Below are positions 23,203 to 35,296 of a DNA stretch of 64,000 nucleotides, one piece after another. Every line of letters starts with the position of its first letter. Within the stretch, counting starts at the first letter, position 1. The position numbers and the translations under genes were made by a program. The notes below the pieces were generated by a model. It worked only from the letters and a program-made list of their open reading frames with translations. It did not search any database and was not told where the DNA came from. The DNA lies in assembly GCA_004123355.1 (NCBI GenBank), contig SCHM01000003.1, forward strand, positions 3,243,058 to 3,307,057, given 5' to 3'. This DNA comes from Amphirosellinia nigrospora. Its lineage: Eukaryota; Ascomycota; Sordariomycetes; Xylariales; Xylariaceae.

Positions 23203-25877
23203 TTATTCAAACCCTTCCAAGACCCGATAAGCAGTCTCGATCTTTCTCCGATACGCTCTTCCCTCAGCGCTTGCACGTCCGGCCTCTGTCAATCCTAGGA
23301 CACAGCGGCCAAGACTCGCTACCAGCCGCTCGACAAGGATCTGGTCATCCCTTTGGAGCATCTGTATGGGTGCGACCTTCTCTCCGTCATGCCGATTCTC
23401 ATTCTCACAAACACTGGCCGTTTCACTCATGAGCGTCTCCGAAATTTGTTTGAGCCCTTGCTCGGGAGAGTCTTCAGGGGTTAACACGCCCCTATCGCCT
23501 TTGGATTTATGAATTAATGGGAAGCTTCTGTTGGTGCCCGTGGATAGAGACGAAGGTGACGGTCGGTGCTGAAAAGTGGCCGCACTGCTTTGAGGACGGC
23601 GATGAAGAGAAGGTTGTGATCGCTTTGGGTCGGAACCTGAGTCGCTGGTTTCCGGGCTAAATACCATCCTCTTCGCCGTATCCGGTGTATGCGTTTGGGC
23701 ACGCGCCGGGAGTGTAACGAGTTGCTCGGGGTATGCATCGTTGTAGGCACCGCTATACTCATCATACTCATCGTTGTCCTCTCAGCGGCAATAATGTCCA
23801 CCCTGGTATGTCGTCCTTCTGTTGCAGTTTCAAAGGAATCCATTGTCGAAGTTGATCCTGCACTTCCCCTTCGAGAGCGATGGCCAGTCTTAATAGCCGC
23901 TATGCTTGTGGGTTGCGATGTACTTGGTCCTCTCGTAGTCTCTACAGAGTCTTCGGAGCTAAAACTATCATTACTGCCTTTTCGGCGCATCCGCCTACGG
24001 CTCATACTACCCATGGCGCTATGCAAAAAGAAGTGCTCATAGTCAAAAGCATCTTCGCGATCTTCATGAGAGACCTGAGCTTGAACTGTATCGTGATAGA
24101 AGGATGCGCCGCTTTCGCTTGCGGAGTCATCAAAATCGTGGCTTCGGCAGACTCATAACCATCATCTGTTTGGACGTCATCGGCATTATGTAGTTCATTC
24201 GGAGAATCGACATCAGCTCCTGCCCCGTTTATCCTGGCATAAGATGCCGGCCGTGAATCAGCTGGGACGTCGGCGATAGCTAGGCCGACTTACCAGCGGA
24301 TCGTCGTGGCTTTGAAGAGTTATTTCCACTTCTGCTGAGCTACCAGTTCGTCGTGGGGGCTGGCACTACTTTCAGTTGCCGCCTGCACGTTGGACTTGCT
24401 ATGCTGGGCCGCATTATCTTCATGGCTACTCGTATCAGCGTACCATTGATCGACGCGGGCATGAGTGAAAGGGCTGGGGGTGCGCAAGCTCTGCAGACTT
24501 CGACGCTTTAAGCTGTCTGCCCGGGCTTGGTCTCTGAGGGTTGAGAGTCTTCCCTTCAAGTCGTTAACTTGATCTTTGAGGTCCCGCATCTGCAATGATG
24601 AGGCGGACCGTTTCAGGCCTTTACCGGGGAATGACCCAACAGGACTAAGATAGACATCGGCCTCGGCATCTTCTGTGTCATGCCCGTTTGTCCCCCTTTC
24701 CTCAAAGACCCCGTCTTCAGTAAGTGGTTCAAGAGGCTGGTCTTTTCCGTGGGATATTTTACTATTTGACGAAGCAGATGTTCCAGAGGACGAATGGTTT
24801 GGTGGAACGCCGTTTGTACGATTATGGGCGTAGCCTGGATTGCGTAAGCCTTGTAGAGGACGGCGATACCCGCCGGCTGTACCAAGAGCGCTCAGAGATC
24901 TGTGTGTAGGTACATTTAGCCGATTCTCGGTTGGGATGCTGCTCTCACTCGATATCCTATTATGCCCATGCGAGAGTTTCGGTTGGTCACGACTATTGCT
25001 TAAACCATTGGCGGTAGCAGGTCTCCCAACGGGTGGCGAAGGCGTTGATTGGGAGTCTACTGAGGATATAGTCGGCGAATAAAGCGAGGATCGGGCCCGG
25101 TTGAGATTACCCTCCATTGTCTTCCATCATTCAGTATTTTTCAACAACATTCAAGATTCATGAGCACACTCACCGTCAAACGTCGTTTTGCATTTGCCAA
25201 TATTTGCTCGGCTCTACGGCTTAAAGGGGTAGAGTATCTTGCTTCATCGAGAGTCAAAGGGGGTTCTCTTGCTGGTGGAATGTTCTCTAGGGCTGAAGCA
25301 TCATCAATATACGAATCAGCCACGCTGTCTTCGTCGTCTCCCTGAAAATTGCTGTCATCTACGCTAACCGTATCATCAAAGTCGGCAAACAAACCCCGGT
25401 TTCATGGGCAGTGACTGTACTGTTGGATTCAACCGACATATGCCGCTGATGAGCCATCCTGGCCTGCATGATCCTTTGTTTGATCGCCTCATAAGGTAAT
25501 GCGGTGCTCGTCACGATCGTAACTTCGCTTCGCGTAGACCCAGAACGAGAACGGCCTGGGCCACATGTGCTTTCGACTTCAGTGACCTCCCCGATATCAG
25601 ATAGCATTGTCCCGTTTCCGTAGATAATTGGCGTTGTTGGAGTAATCGGGCCGGCGGTAAAGGCATCGGGTGACAGATCAAATCCCATGCCAGCAGTACG
25701 AGCGTTCCTCCATGCCGTCAGAGGTGACTGTAAATGATCTAGGGAGTCGGCGCCATCATCGTAGTCGGGCAATATCATATCCGGGTTAGTAAGTGTGGGT
25801 GAGCCAGGCGTCGGCGAGTAGGGCGTGGAGTCCGACCTGGCCCGTCGCTCGGCCGTGCTGGACGATGATTGCATCAT
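23203..25877 (-). CDS. Conserved fungal hypothetical, Ser-rich with coiled coil
   Basis: I cannot assign a function. The protein is about 875 residues, largely low-complexity and Ser/Pro/Thr-rich. It starts MMQSSSSTAERRARSDS, then ALPYEAIKQRIMQARMAHQR, and the helix RRAEQILANAKRRLTTMEGN spans a 53-base intron (25121-25173). A short coiled coil, SLQMRDLKDQVNDLKGRL, lies mid-protein. Then follow REDAFDYEHFFLHSAMGS and a structured C-terminus LVERLVASLGRCVLGLTEAG ending YRVLEGFE. The RRLTTMEGN, DAFDYEHFFLHSAMG and C-terminal blocks I recall as invariant in orthologues of filamentous ascomycetes, which suggests a scaffold or signalling role. The frame changes near 25396, 24312, 24265, 24140 and 23780, each fixed by one base, mostly G or C, so the protein appears in four or five pieces. 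The C-terminal exon boundary around 24270-24320 is the least certain part. Confidence 0.72.
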
Positions 25878-27985
25878 GACTTCACTATAAAATTCGTCGT
25901 GTCCTATTCGTGGCGATGGTGTCTAGCAAATGGGAAGCTCCAAACCACGTAGCTTCGGAGCGGATTGGATGTTCGAATCGTAGCGTGGCTGCACAACCAG
26001 AACATCAAACGAGAAGCCAGCAAGCAGAATAATCGGGCCCGGAATTATGTCAATCGGCAGGTTGTCCCGTATATCAGGCCTCGAGCTAAGTTTGCTGTTT
26101 GCCGAAGACAACGCATTTGGAAATAGCGAATAGAGGGGTGGCTAGAGGCCCCGAATTCCAGAATCGGATCACAACCGAGCTTCGTCTGTCGTCGCAACGT
26201 CATCCAACAGCTATGATAGCAACGCGGAGGCTCGCGACTGTCGCGACTGGTGGTTGGTGGTTAGTGGTTGGTGGTCTCGAGAGGTGTAGGGCGACCGGGA
26301 AGTGTGAAAGCGAGCGACAGGGAAACACGGGAAGCTTAGACGGTGCAGGGCGAGCAGAGTATGTGGTGTGATGTTGTGGTGCGAGCGATGTGAGCAATGA
26401 GCAATGTAAGCTTCGCGAGCTTCCCGCCCCAGCCACTCGAGATCCCAATCGTCGTGTCGTGTCGGAGTCGCGCGTTGTTGGACAAAAATAAGAAGCCAGG
26501 CGTTTTCCGAGCACGAGGACTCGGATAATGGATGATGTGGCTACGGGTGCCAATCTCTACCCCCAAGATCCCTACAACGTTCAATCAATATAACGGGCAG
26601 ATATAAGTAGGCAGTCCCAGGTAGTGGAATTGTTTGCACGCACGGCGGGGCGGTTTGCAGCACACTAGCTTGAAGGGAACGACGGCTTGGCCGATAGTAG
26701 GTACGACTAAACTCAATTGGAGTTCTGTACCTGTTGAGCTATCATGGATGGTTTATCATTGTTTTCGCTAAAGTTTAATGTCGCCATACGCCTTTGGCTA
26801 CTGAAACCTGCTTTAATACCTTTTTTTTCTTCTTGTATGTCATTTATCATGAAATGATTCCGCGTAGCTCCAATGCACTCGAGCTTCTCTTAAAAAGTTC
26901 AGTATTATCATGTTCTCATAATGTACCTACTTAGGTAGAAACACATGCCAAACGCCTGCCGGCCGGGGCAGTTTGTGCAACCCCGGTCCTTGCCCTGCTT
27001 TCCCCAAACCCGGGAATATCGCTACATATAGTTAGTTAGGTACCTTCCTAAGCATACTGTAGGTACTGTAAAGCTTAAAGCTACACAAGAGAATCGTTCT
27101 TCAAGACTCGCCATTGACCAATCGTGGCCTACCTTCAGCTCTGCAGCAACTGCTCTCAATCATGCCGCCCGATTCCGTGAGGAATTTCGTGAGTACAGTA
27201 CGCTAGAGCTTGCTTGCAGTCGTTGACCGACTGATCTTGCTTGCACCCTTTGGTGACACATACACGTGTACGTGTTACAGTATCACCGATGGCCGGATGA
27301 TTGGTCGGTCCTCAGCCCCACGATCTCAAATCAAGAGCACCCTCCCCTGCACAAAACTTACTTGTATTCTTTATAGAGTACTAATCTTCTCCCTCAAATC
27401 CTAATTTTGGTCTTCCATCCCGCATCCCGATGCTGGTTCCACTCCCAACCCTTAATCGATGTTTCCCTTTTCTCAATCCCACTCTTCTAATGACCTGTCT
27501 TGGGCATAAGGTTGTGGCTATTACTTGTTATGATCGTGCCACCGACTAGAAACGACCCCGGGCATCCACGCTCAGTTGTACTGTATGATAGAGCCTCATC
27601 AGCATATCGCTTGGCCTATATAAACTTTCTACGCTGCATAACCTTGATTGAGAGGTCTCCAACATAAGCAGGTTCTTACATCTTAGTAGTTTGCTAACAA
27701 TTTAGGTACTGTCTTGTGTCGGCTGACCCAACAGCTTCCACGTCTTATATACTTTGGCTAAATTGGTGAGTCTATGCATCCCTTTTTTTTCTCATTCTAG
27801 TTTTCGTATGATGAGCACTTCAAGAATTCTGCAATACTCAAAAGAGCCTTTAGCTCGAATCATGTGGAACCCTTTCTTGCCTGACCCTACTTTATAATGA
27901 TTGCGACCCTTTTAAACCTCGAGTCTCATTCCAAGCCAGGGGCTAACTAGTCGGCTAAGTACGTGCTCTATGAACATCGATTTTC
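25878..27985. other. Intergenic region, no supported gene
   Basis: This is about 2.1 kb upstream of the coiled-coil gene and downstream of the aldo-keto reductase. The frames are short. TACCTA/TAGGTA motifs lie near 26927-26938 and 27037-27062. Homopolymer T runs lie near 26819 and 27782. Confidence 0.45.
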
Positions 27986-29161
27986 TTATGTCTCAATAGG
28001 GACGAAGTCGGGGTAACGGCGACCAACTGGCTTGAACCCATCCAAGATTTTATCTATTGCAGCCATATCTTCGTCGGTCAGCTCCACCACCTTGGCGTTC
28101 TCCCTCACGCGTTCAGCTGTGGTAGCACCAGGGATGGGAATAATCGTAGGCATCCCGGGACGTCCACTCAGTGCTCTCACCCAGCTGATTGCAAGCTGTG
28201 CAGGGGTACAGCCCTTCTGCTTTGCAAGCTCCTCAACCTGATGGACCAGTTTGATGTTATTCTCAAAGTTGCCGCCTGGCTGGAAACGCGGCGCGTGTTT
28301 TATATAACTATCCTCGGGATATCATCGTATGTCTTGATCTGGCCTGTGAGAAACCCTCGGCCCACCGGAGAGTACGCCACTATAGGGATGTTATACTGAG
28401 CACACGCCTCAGCCACGCCATTGTGCAGCACATCGGTAGCGAAGCTGTGATACATAGTTAGACATTTGTAATAGTATAGGTGACTTCAACCACTAAGAAC
28501 TCACAGCGAAAGCTCGACTTCACAGGCTGCAATCTTCACGTGCTTAACAGCCTCGTGGATCGTCCTATAAAATCATGTGTTAGAAACTATCGCGTATGAC
28601 CATGATTCGACTCTTTCTTTGGGGGTTCGGGAGCGTATAAAGGCAAACATCATGCCGAAGCAGGACGACAAAAGACTCGTAACACGTACTCGGCTCGGAC
28701 TTCAGAGAGTGAGACACCGCCGACCTTGCCGGTGTCAATGTACTCTTTCTGGATGATATCAAACGAGACTTTCATGTCCACGTTCTGGTCCGGCGAGCAA
28801 ACTCAAACAAGTCGAGCTTCTTTCGTCCATTCAACAGCCGGAGGGTGTTGTCAATGGAGCGTCGCGTCCCTTCTGGTGATCCATCAGGAGCGTGCGTCTT
28901 TAAATTCATTCCTCCCTTGATGCTCAAGACAATCTTGTCGGCATCTTCTGGGTATTTCTCAAAGTACCGCTCAAGGAGGACCAAGCTGTTGTATTCAGGT
29001 GTGCCGTAAAATTCGCCGCCATTCCAGAATACTTTGCCTTGCTGTATGGCCTCTCGCATGGCCTCGAATGCTTGTTCTTGAGGGCATGGGTTAGGTCGCC
29101 AAGTAAAGCCCATCAAGCCATAACCCGTAGGTCCCACCTCTTTACCGAGAAGTTGAACCAT
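27986..29161 (-). CDS. Pyridoxal-reductase-like aldo-keto reductase
   Basis: This is an NADPH-dependent oxidoreductase of the aldo-keto reductase (TIM-barrel) superfamily. It is closest in memory to fission yeast pyridoxal reductase Plr1 (pyridoxine to pyridoxal). It is about 330 residues, the usual length. It starts MVQLLGKEVGPTGYGLMGF, with FWNGGEFYGTPE carrying the catalytic Tyr, IVLSIKGG the catalytic Lys, and NTLRLLNGRKKLDLFE. Later come KEYIDTGKVGGVSLSEV, HEAVKHVKIAACEVELSLF, YNIPIVAYSPVGRGFLTG and the cofactor-binding IIPIPGATTAERVREN. Introns are 28565-28689 and 28445-28504. The frame breaks near 28790 (CGG[G]AC) and 28317 (CC[C]GAG), each consistent with one lost base. The ATG at 29161 starts the family N-terminus; an upstream ATG at 29200 adds 13 residues. 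It is divergent from dus4. Many AKRs share this scaffold, so the substrate is uncertain. Confidence 0.85.
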
Positions 29162-30499
29162 TGTGATGGGTGTGGTATGATTTGTGTGAGAGAAATACAC
29201 GGTTTATATAAGATAAAGTAAAGAAAGCTGTAGTCTAGTCACAACGAGAGACTCTGTACTGGCCGGAAATGCCGTTTCAAGGCTGCAACAGGCTGGCGGA
29301 ACTCGACTTCTTATACTTTAGCCGTCAAGCCACTTCGTTAAGACACGAATAGCAGCTGTTCTCCAAGAGAACCCTCTCGCGCACCATCAAGTATCCCCGA
29401 GCTTAGCTCCGCCCGACCGTTGGTGCTACTGTAGCATAGCGTCACTAGTTCTTGAATCAAGCGAACAGCACGTCTGCGCATGTTAGTGATCTCCACTGAA
29501 CGGGTTTAGTGACGAAATTCCGTATTGTCGCGTTTGGCAACCCTCTGCTGAATACTTATTCTGGTCCAGATCGGAGAACGAGAACAACGATATTTCCGAC
29601 CCCGCGACAACCCCATCTAAACCCCTAAACAACATTGCTCCAGCTGCGGCTCTTTCGCCCCGCGGGGAAAACTATATCCCTGGAGCTCGACTGATGATAC
29701 CAGCTTGGTTGATCTTCAACACCTATGACGTTCACATCAAGCCTTTCAAATATTGAATCAAATAGCGCGACTAATTAAAATGCATACCGCCTTGACATTG
29801 TCGAGAAGGCAGATGTTTTCACTGTGACAAGAGCTTCAGGACATCAGACAGAGTAATAAGCACAGCGTAAACAAAAGCTCCTTCAAAATGCGGAGTAGAA
29901 GCTGAGTGCATCCAGCACCTGCAAGTCACTTGGAAACGAGCTTCCCATCGTCCTCTGCTGTGTGCTATGGGTTAGGGTACTTGTAGCGCAATGGTAGCCG
30001 AGATCTGCAGCGAGGGAAAACCCGCTACCAACGATCTGTGCGGATGCGCAGGCGGAGACAAATCCTCGATCGGGAATTACACGTGAATATGAGCTTGTGT
30101 GACTGGCCACACTTGTTCAACCTAATTCGCGGTCATTCGTACTTAAGTAGGTATATATAGCAACCTCATTAGAGGTAGCTAAAGTCACTTGAGATTGTGT
30201 TACGTTAGGTAATGTGGTACCTAGGTAGAGGTACCGCTTAGGCACCATGAATTTGTATATACCTCTCTATATTCTGTTCAGCAGAATTCCTGCCCCTCCA
30301 AACAAACCCCACCCTGTGTGGCGGCGTGTTTAAGGGTCTAGGTTAACTTCTTCTCAACAAAATATTCGGTCACAACACATTCAGTTACGACAAACTCGCT
30401 GCTTTTGAGGACGCATAGCTCCTCAGCATAGTCGCAGTTTCTAGCACACTGAGGCTACACCCGATAATGTACTAACAAAATAGTATGGAAAGAGTGTAG
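29162..30499. other. Divergent promoter region between the aldo-keto reductase and dus4
   Basis: About 1.3 kb lie between two divergent starts. No gene is supported. A strong GGTACCTAGGTAGAGGTACC inverted element lies at 30216-30235, and related motifs occur near 30150. It may be a shared regulatory region. Confidence 0.5.
30216..30235. repeat. GGTACCTAGGTAGAGGTACC element
   Basis: A near-palindromic 20-base copy of the dispersed TACCTAGGTA motif lies about 265 bases upstream of the dus4 start. Confidence 0.7.
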
Positions 30500-31826
30500 A
30501 TGGCAGAAATGGATTGTGATACAATGCAAGAGCGGCAGACTTGCGCGAGGGCACAGTAAAGTTGATATCTTTAATTTTATATATACCCCGTACTAATCTT
30601 CAAAGCCCTCTCAAGGTTTTCGATGCTGTCAAGTCTCGGGGCAGGTATCTGTACGCATGCGCGCCAATGGTGCGATATAGCAAGGTAAGCCTCCTTTACT
30701 AATTCATTTCTATAGGTGTGTGCCATGTCAAACAACAAGCTTCGCGTTACTAACGAAGCATGATAGCTTGCGTTTAGGCAAACTGTACACCACTTTGGTA
30801 CAGATTTGTGTTGGACGCCCATGGTTCTAGCTAAGGAGTTCAACCGAAATAGTTTTGCCAGGGATAGTGACTTGACTATCTCAACGACCGGGCCAGAGCT
30901 ACCCGTCATAGCCCAGTTTGGTTCCAACTCGCCCTTAGAGCTCTCGCGAGCTTCGTCACTCGCCGCACCCTTTGTTAACGGCGTGGACCTGAATTGCGGC
31001 TGTCCCCAGCCATGGGCATGTGCCGAAACGCTTGGTGCCGCCCTTATGGAGAAGCGGGAGCTCGTGCGTGATATGCTTGTCGCCACGAGGCAGCGCCTTG
31101 GGGAGGATGGCTGGAGAGTCGGAAAAGAAGCAGATAAAGATAACGCCGAGGGCAAGGGCCGGAGTGTAAGCGTTAAAATTCGAGTTCATAAGGATCTGCG
31201 AAAGACGATTGACTTCATCACTACCGTGGTAGGGGACGAGCATAATCGAATATAGACTGGTTGACGATTCATCCACGCACACGATACACGCAATCGAGTG
31301 TGCCGATTAACCTAGAGGCATTGGAGCTTCTAACTAATATGTTCGGCGACAAGCTACCCATCCTTGTATCTGGCGATGTGTTCACACTCTCAACACTACC
31401 CTATACATCTCATCTACTAGAGCCGCAGCCTACGTTCACCTCCAATGCAGGTAAGCTGGAAACCAATGGGGTTTCAGCAACCGGAAACACACGGCCACAT
31501 CTCCCAAAGTTAGCAGGCTTGATGTCCGCCCGCGCCCTGCTCGCCACCCAGCATTATTCTCAGGTTACGAGACGTGCCCATGGGAAGCTGTCGATGTCTT
31601 CATGAATAACATTGCGCGTGCACCATTGCCCCTGAAACTTGGCATTCATCATTTGAACGAGATGTGCGGCGCTGGGTTCGGTCCTGATCGCAGTGCGCTG
31701 TTGAACAAAAGGGAACGTGTTCGTCTAACGGAGTTCAGCAATTGGATAGATGTCATAGATTTCATGGATGACGTGAAGAAGGCAAGAGGAACCGAGCCCA
31801 TCGCCCGGCTCCCTAAGAATATATAA
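30500..31826 (+). CDS. dus4: tRNA-dihydrouridine synthase 4
   Basis: This is an FMN-dependent dihydrouridine synthase that reduces uridine at positions 20a/20b of cytoplasmic tRNA (Dus4 class). It is about 398 residues. Signatures in order are YLYACAPMVRYSKLAFRQ, CWTPMVLAKEFNRN, VIAQFGSN, GVDLNCGCPQPWA with the catalytic Cys, VSVKIRVHKDLRKT, LTIHPRTRYTQSSVPI, PILVSGDVF and ARALLA. The start ATG at 30500 is inferred. It gives an 18-codon first exon, then a 50-base intron (30556-30605, GTAAAG donor, TACTAAT branch, AAG acceptor) and an 82-base intron (30685-30766, TTACTAAC branch). The frame breaks near 31253, before DWLTIH, and near 31546 (ALLA[N/T]PALF), each explained by one missing base. 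The C-terminus ends ARLPKNI. The first exon is the weakest part of the call. Confidence 0.87.
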
Positions 31827-34800
31827 CATTTCTGATCGTTAAATATGAGTTCCGCCTCGAATATCGAATCTGTTTAGATGTCTTGGCGTACAGTAACATG
31901 TGAAAAAAACCAGTTGGAGATGAAAGCCAATACACTTGGCCTGTGGACGATCCAAACCCGAGCATCATCGATAAGGCATAATACTCCTGGGTGATAAGGC
32001 ATAGCAAGTAATCCGGCCCCGGGAGGTTTGCATCATATTTCTAGTAAATACGCCGTTCACTTCAAGTCTTGGGATCCATAGTAAACTGATTGGCTTCAAA
32101 ATACTTAAATGTTCTCACGGCTAGATTGCCTTGCATTCCACTGCTTGTCTACAAAGCCATGACGAGGAGTTGATATATTGTGCCTTTGATACACGCAATA
32201 CTGCATACTGTTACCCTTTCACTCGCACCATGGAATTCGAACGGGAACAGTATCTCAGAGACCTGTTCACTGTAGCCTCGTCTCTTCTCCTCATCTTGTC
32301 CCTTACTCCCCTTCTCACATCACTAGGTCTACTGTAACACTAACTGGTAGTTAAACAGGGAGATTTGCGCCTCTCTCTTATGAGGTGAAATTTCTGGGTA
32401 CAATTTAGGTGTAATAAGATGAAAATTATTCACATCAGAGATTAGGTTTTGAAGTTGTGACAGATATCATACTGCTGGTGTGGCACAGAGGCTATCATCA
32501 CGTTAGCTTGTAGCAGGACCAACTGAAAGAGAATCTTGCTTGGCTTTCCTAACAGTTATTTCGTCGAGTAGCAATAGGCCGCGTCCTTGGTATTGTTATA
32601 GTAATAATATGTAACGACCTACTGGGAGAAGGCGATCGCGTTTGCGAAAGTGTCTACCTCGCACTTGAAGTGTTGACCGTGGCGTGAGAGGCGGTATATC
32701 ACTTTAGTCTTGTGTTGCAAGGGGTATTTCTGATTCGATAAGTAATGCTTTGGGATTGAGTGACTCTGCGGGTGATTAAGGATTATCTCGTTATGGTGTT
32801 GTATACTACCTAATACCTTAGTTTAGATATGCATGGTGCATCTTATACAGCACCCTATGGTGCTAAGTGTCTGCATGACTTATGCGACGCGGTTCTAGAT
32901 GATGGATGTCCCTCTAGATTCCGTAAATTGTCCATTACCCCATTTCCCCATCCCACTAGTCAGTAGGTAATACTTGCGGAGAGCATGTGCCCATGGGGAT
33001 ACTGGCCGGATGGGCAACGATTTCCAAGACGGTGGTAGATCACTGACTAGTCGGTGCAATTCCACATATACGTTACTCTGGGGCTTCACCCTGATAAACA
33101 CGGTCATTTGAATATGAATTTTTTCAAGCCGTAATCAACAATATTAGGCTCACAATCACCAAGCGTTGGGCTTAGAGGTACCTTCTAAAGTAGGATCTTC
33201 CCACTTTAGTATGTGGGAGACTAACAAGCCACTATTCATGATAGGAGGGGTCAGCTGCCTCGGAGGTCTTGAGTATGGCTTCCGAGATACATTGGAACAA
33301 GGAAGCACAGTATATATGTGGTCGAAGTTGCTTTTGTATTCGCATAATACCGGCGCTCTTCATGGACCCCTTAGTTGACTCCTCGATGGGTTGCTCAGAA
33401 ATAGCGAGTTCGTCAGGCGAAATGCAAATTGTGTAAGGGATCGCTACGATCTCTCTGCGCTTGAGCGGGTGAAGATATAGGATTTGCCAAGTGAAGGTGG
33501 CACAATGTCAGACGGTATCGATGGTTTCACATTTGCGATCATCTATGTCGCAATTTGTTGGATACTACCCTGTAGCCAACTCCGCACTCTTTCTAGGAGC
33601 GCAGCGAAGGCTGCATGTAAGGATGCAGATGGTGCAGCCAATCGGTATCAATAGTCAGTGCTGCATTCGATGTCTTAATCTCAGGTTCCAAAGGGCTCAA
33701 GTTCAATGAGGTTGATTTTGCCAACTATGAGTTTTGTGTCTGACAAAACAAGGTCCTAGTACTCCGTACCCCAAGTGGAAATTGATCTTGTTGGTCTTGA
33801 ACTACATGAAACAAGATTAACCTGCGATCTATTGGCGATGGCTTGGTAGTTATCCTTTTGACCTAGCCACGTGTTGGTGTCGGCTGTGGTATTCATAGTT
33901 ATTGGTAGGAATGACAAGATTCCTACCGAAATACCACTAGCAAGGGAGATATCATGTGTACCACACACCTTGCCCTACCTCGTCTAGTGATGCATTCTTC
34001 AGAAGATGGCCCTATTGGTAACCGTGTTGACACGGCGTCATGAGTCACTGCCAACAAGAATTATATCCATCCATTTATTCGCGAAAGCTCGGGCTGGGCT
34101 GGGCACTCGAGGAGATTCTGAATAGCGACGTTGGGAACGGAGTTTGCGCACATATGGCTATTCGAATACTATTCTGGTTTCTAGGTCACTCCTCCAGTTC
34201 ACACGAAGCAGAAGAGGAAATGTATGGTGGATCGCCGCTAATGACGGGATGTCGCGTTCCGCTTGATCTGGTGCAGTTGGTTGCCGCTCTAAGGTGATGC
34301 CTAATTTAGTAAAGTTAGACTAGTGCAGGGCCGCCTTTAGCTATTTTACAAAGTACTTACCAGATCGAACGTTGGTTTCCAAGGAAGAGGACGCTTTCGG
34401 GAGTAGCAGGCCGGACCTAGCAGAAGCGAGAGCATACACCAAATATATTTATGTATAGATCTAAAATCAAATCCCAGCAACCCAAAAGTTTCCTTCGCCA
34501 ACGTCTACTGTAGTTGATGATTTAAGATCATAACGCTATAAATTAGATTTGTGAATGGCCTGACGACTACTACATGTACTGAAGGTAGATATCGGGCGCG
34601 CCGTACCTAGTGTTCAAAGTTATTAGGTAGGTACCTACCTAGGTACATACTGGTTAGTGTAGTCTGGGGTGGATACCTACTCATTGATGGAGGGGTGCGT
34701 GAGGTTGGGCACCTGAGTGCTGAAACTGCAGGTGCTATTTCGGCAAGGAGGTACTTACGGGTAACCTGCCTAGGTGGTAGCTGATGACCGCTCGCCCTAC

Positions 34801-35296
34801 TTTTTTTGGCTTGTGAATTTTTTCAAGGCCCATTTGTACCCCTACCTACCTACCTGGCATTGTACCGGGCGTCCCCACATTAAGTTAATACACGCACTCT
34901 CTCTTCCATTCAATCCCTTCTTTTATTGTTTTACCTTCTTCATCCACCACTTTGGTGAACCACCTCAATATTAACAACGTTCGATCGAAAACGTCCACCA
35001 CCAGTATACTTCTCCGACTGCCAATGCATCAGCAAACATATCGCGACGACTTTTTTTCGTTTTCCTACCAGATGCTCACCCCACCTGTCCAGCCAACCTA
35101 TCTTGACTATCTTTGCGAACCACGCGCTGACGCCGAACGTCGACGAGGCACCCGCCGGCCGTGAATCGGGGCGGGTTGATAGTTGTCTGCTATAGAAAAG
35201 CTGAAACCCCACAACCACGAATACAAGATCTCTCGAGACATCTCCCAGAACTGCGAAGGGCGGGAAGGAGAGCGCGGGTAGTTTAATACCGACACG
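31827..35296. other. Intergenic region, no supported gene; kinase leader at its right end
   Basis: This is about 3.5 kb with only short frames. I read 33100-34020 on the minus strand in three frames for a broken gene and found no recognisable family. A good motif copy lies at 34625-34648. From about 34780 to 35296 the plus strand is CT-rich and probably forms the long 5' leader of the downstream kinase. Confidence 0.45.
34625..34648. repeat. AGGTAGGTACCTACCTAGGTA element
   Basis: This is a near-perfect palindrome of alternating GGTA/TACC units, the longest copy of the dispersed motif in this window. It lies about 650 bases upstream of the psk1-like kinase. Confidence 0.8.
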
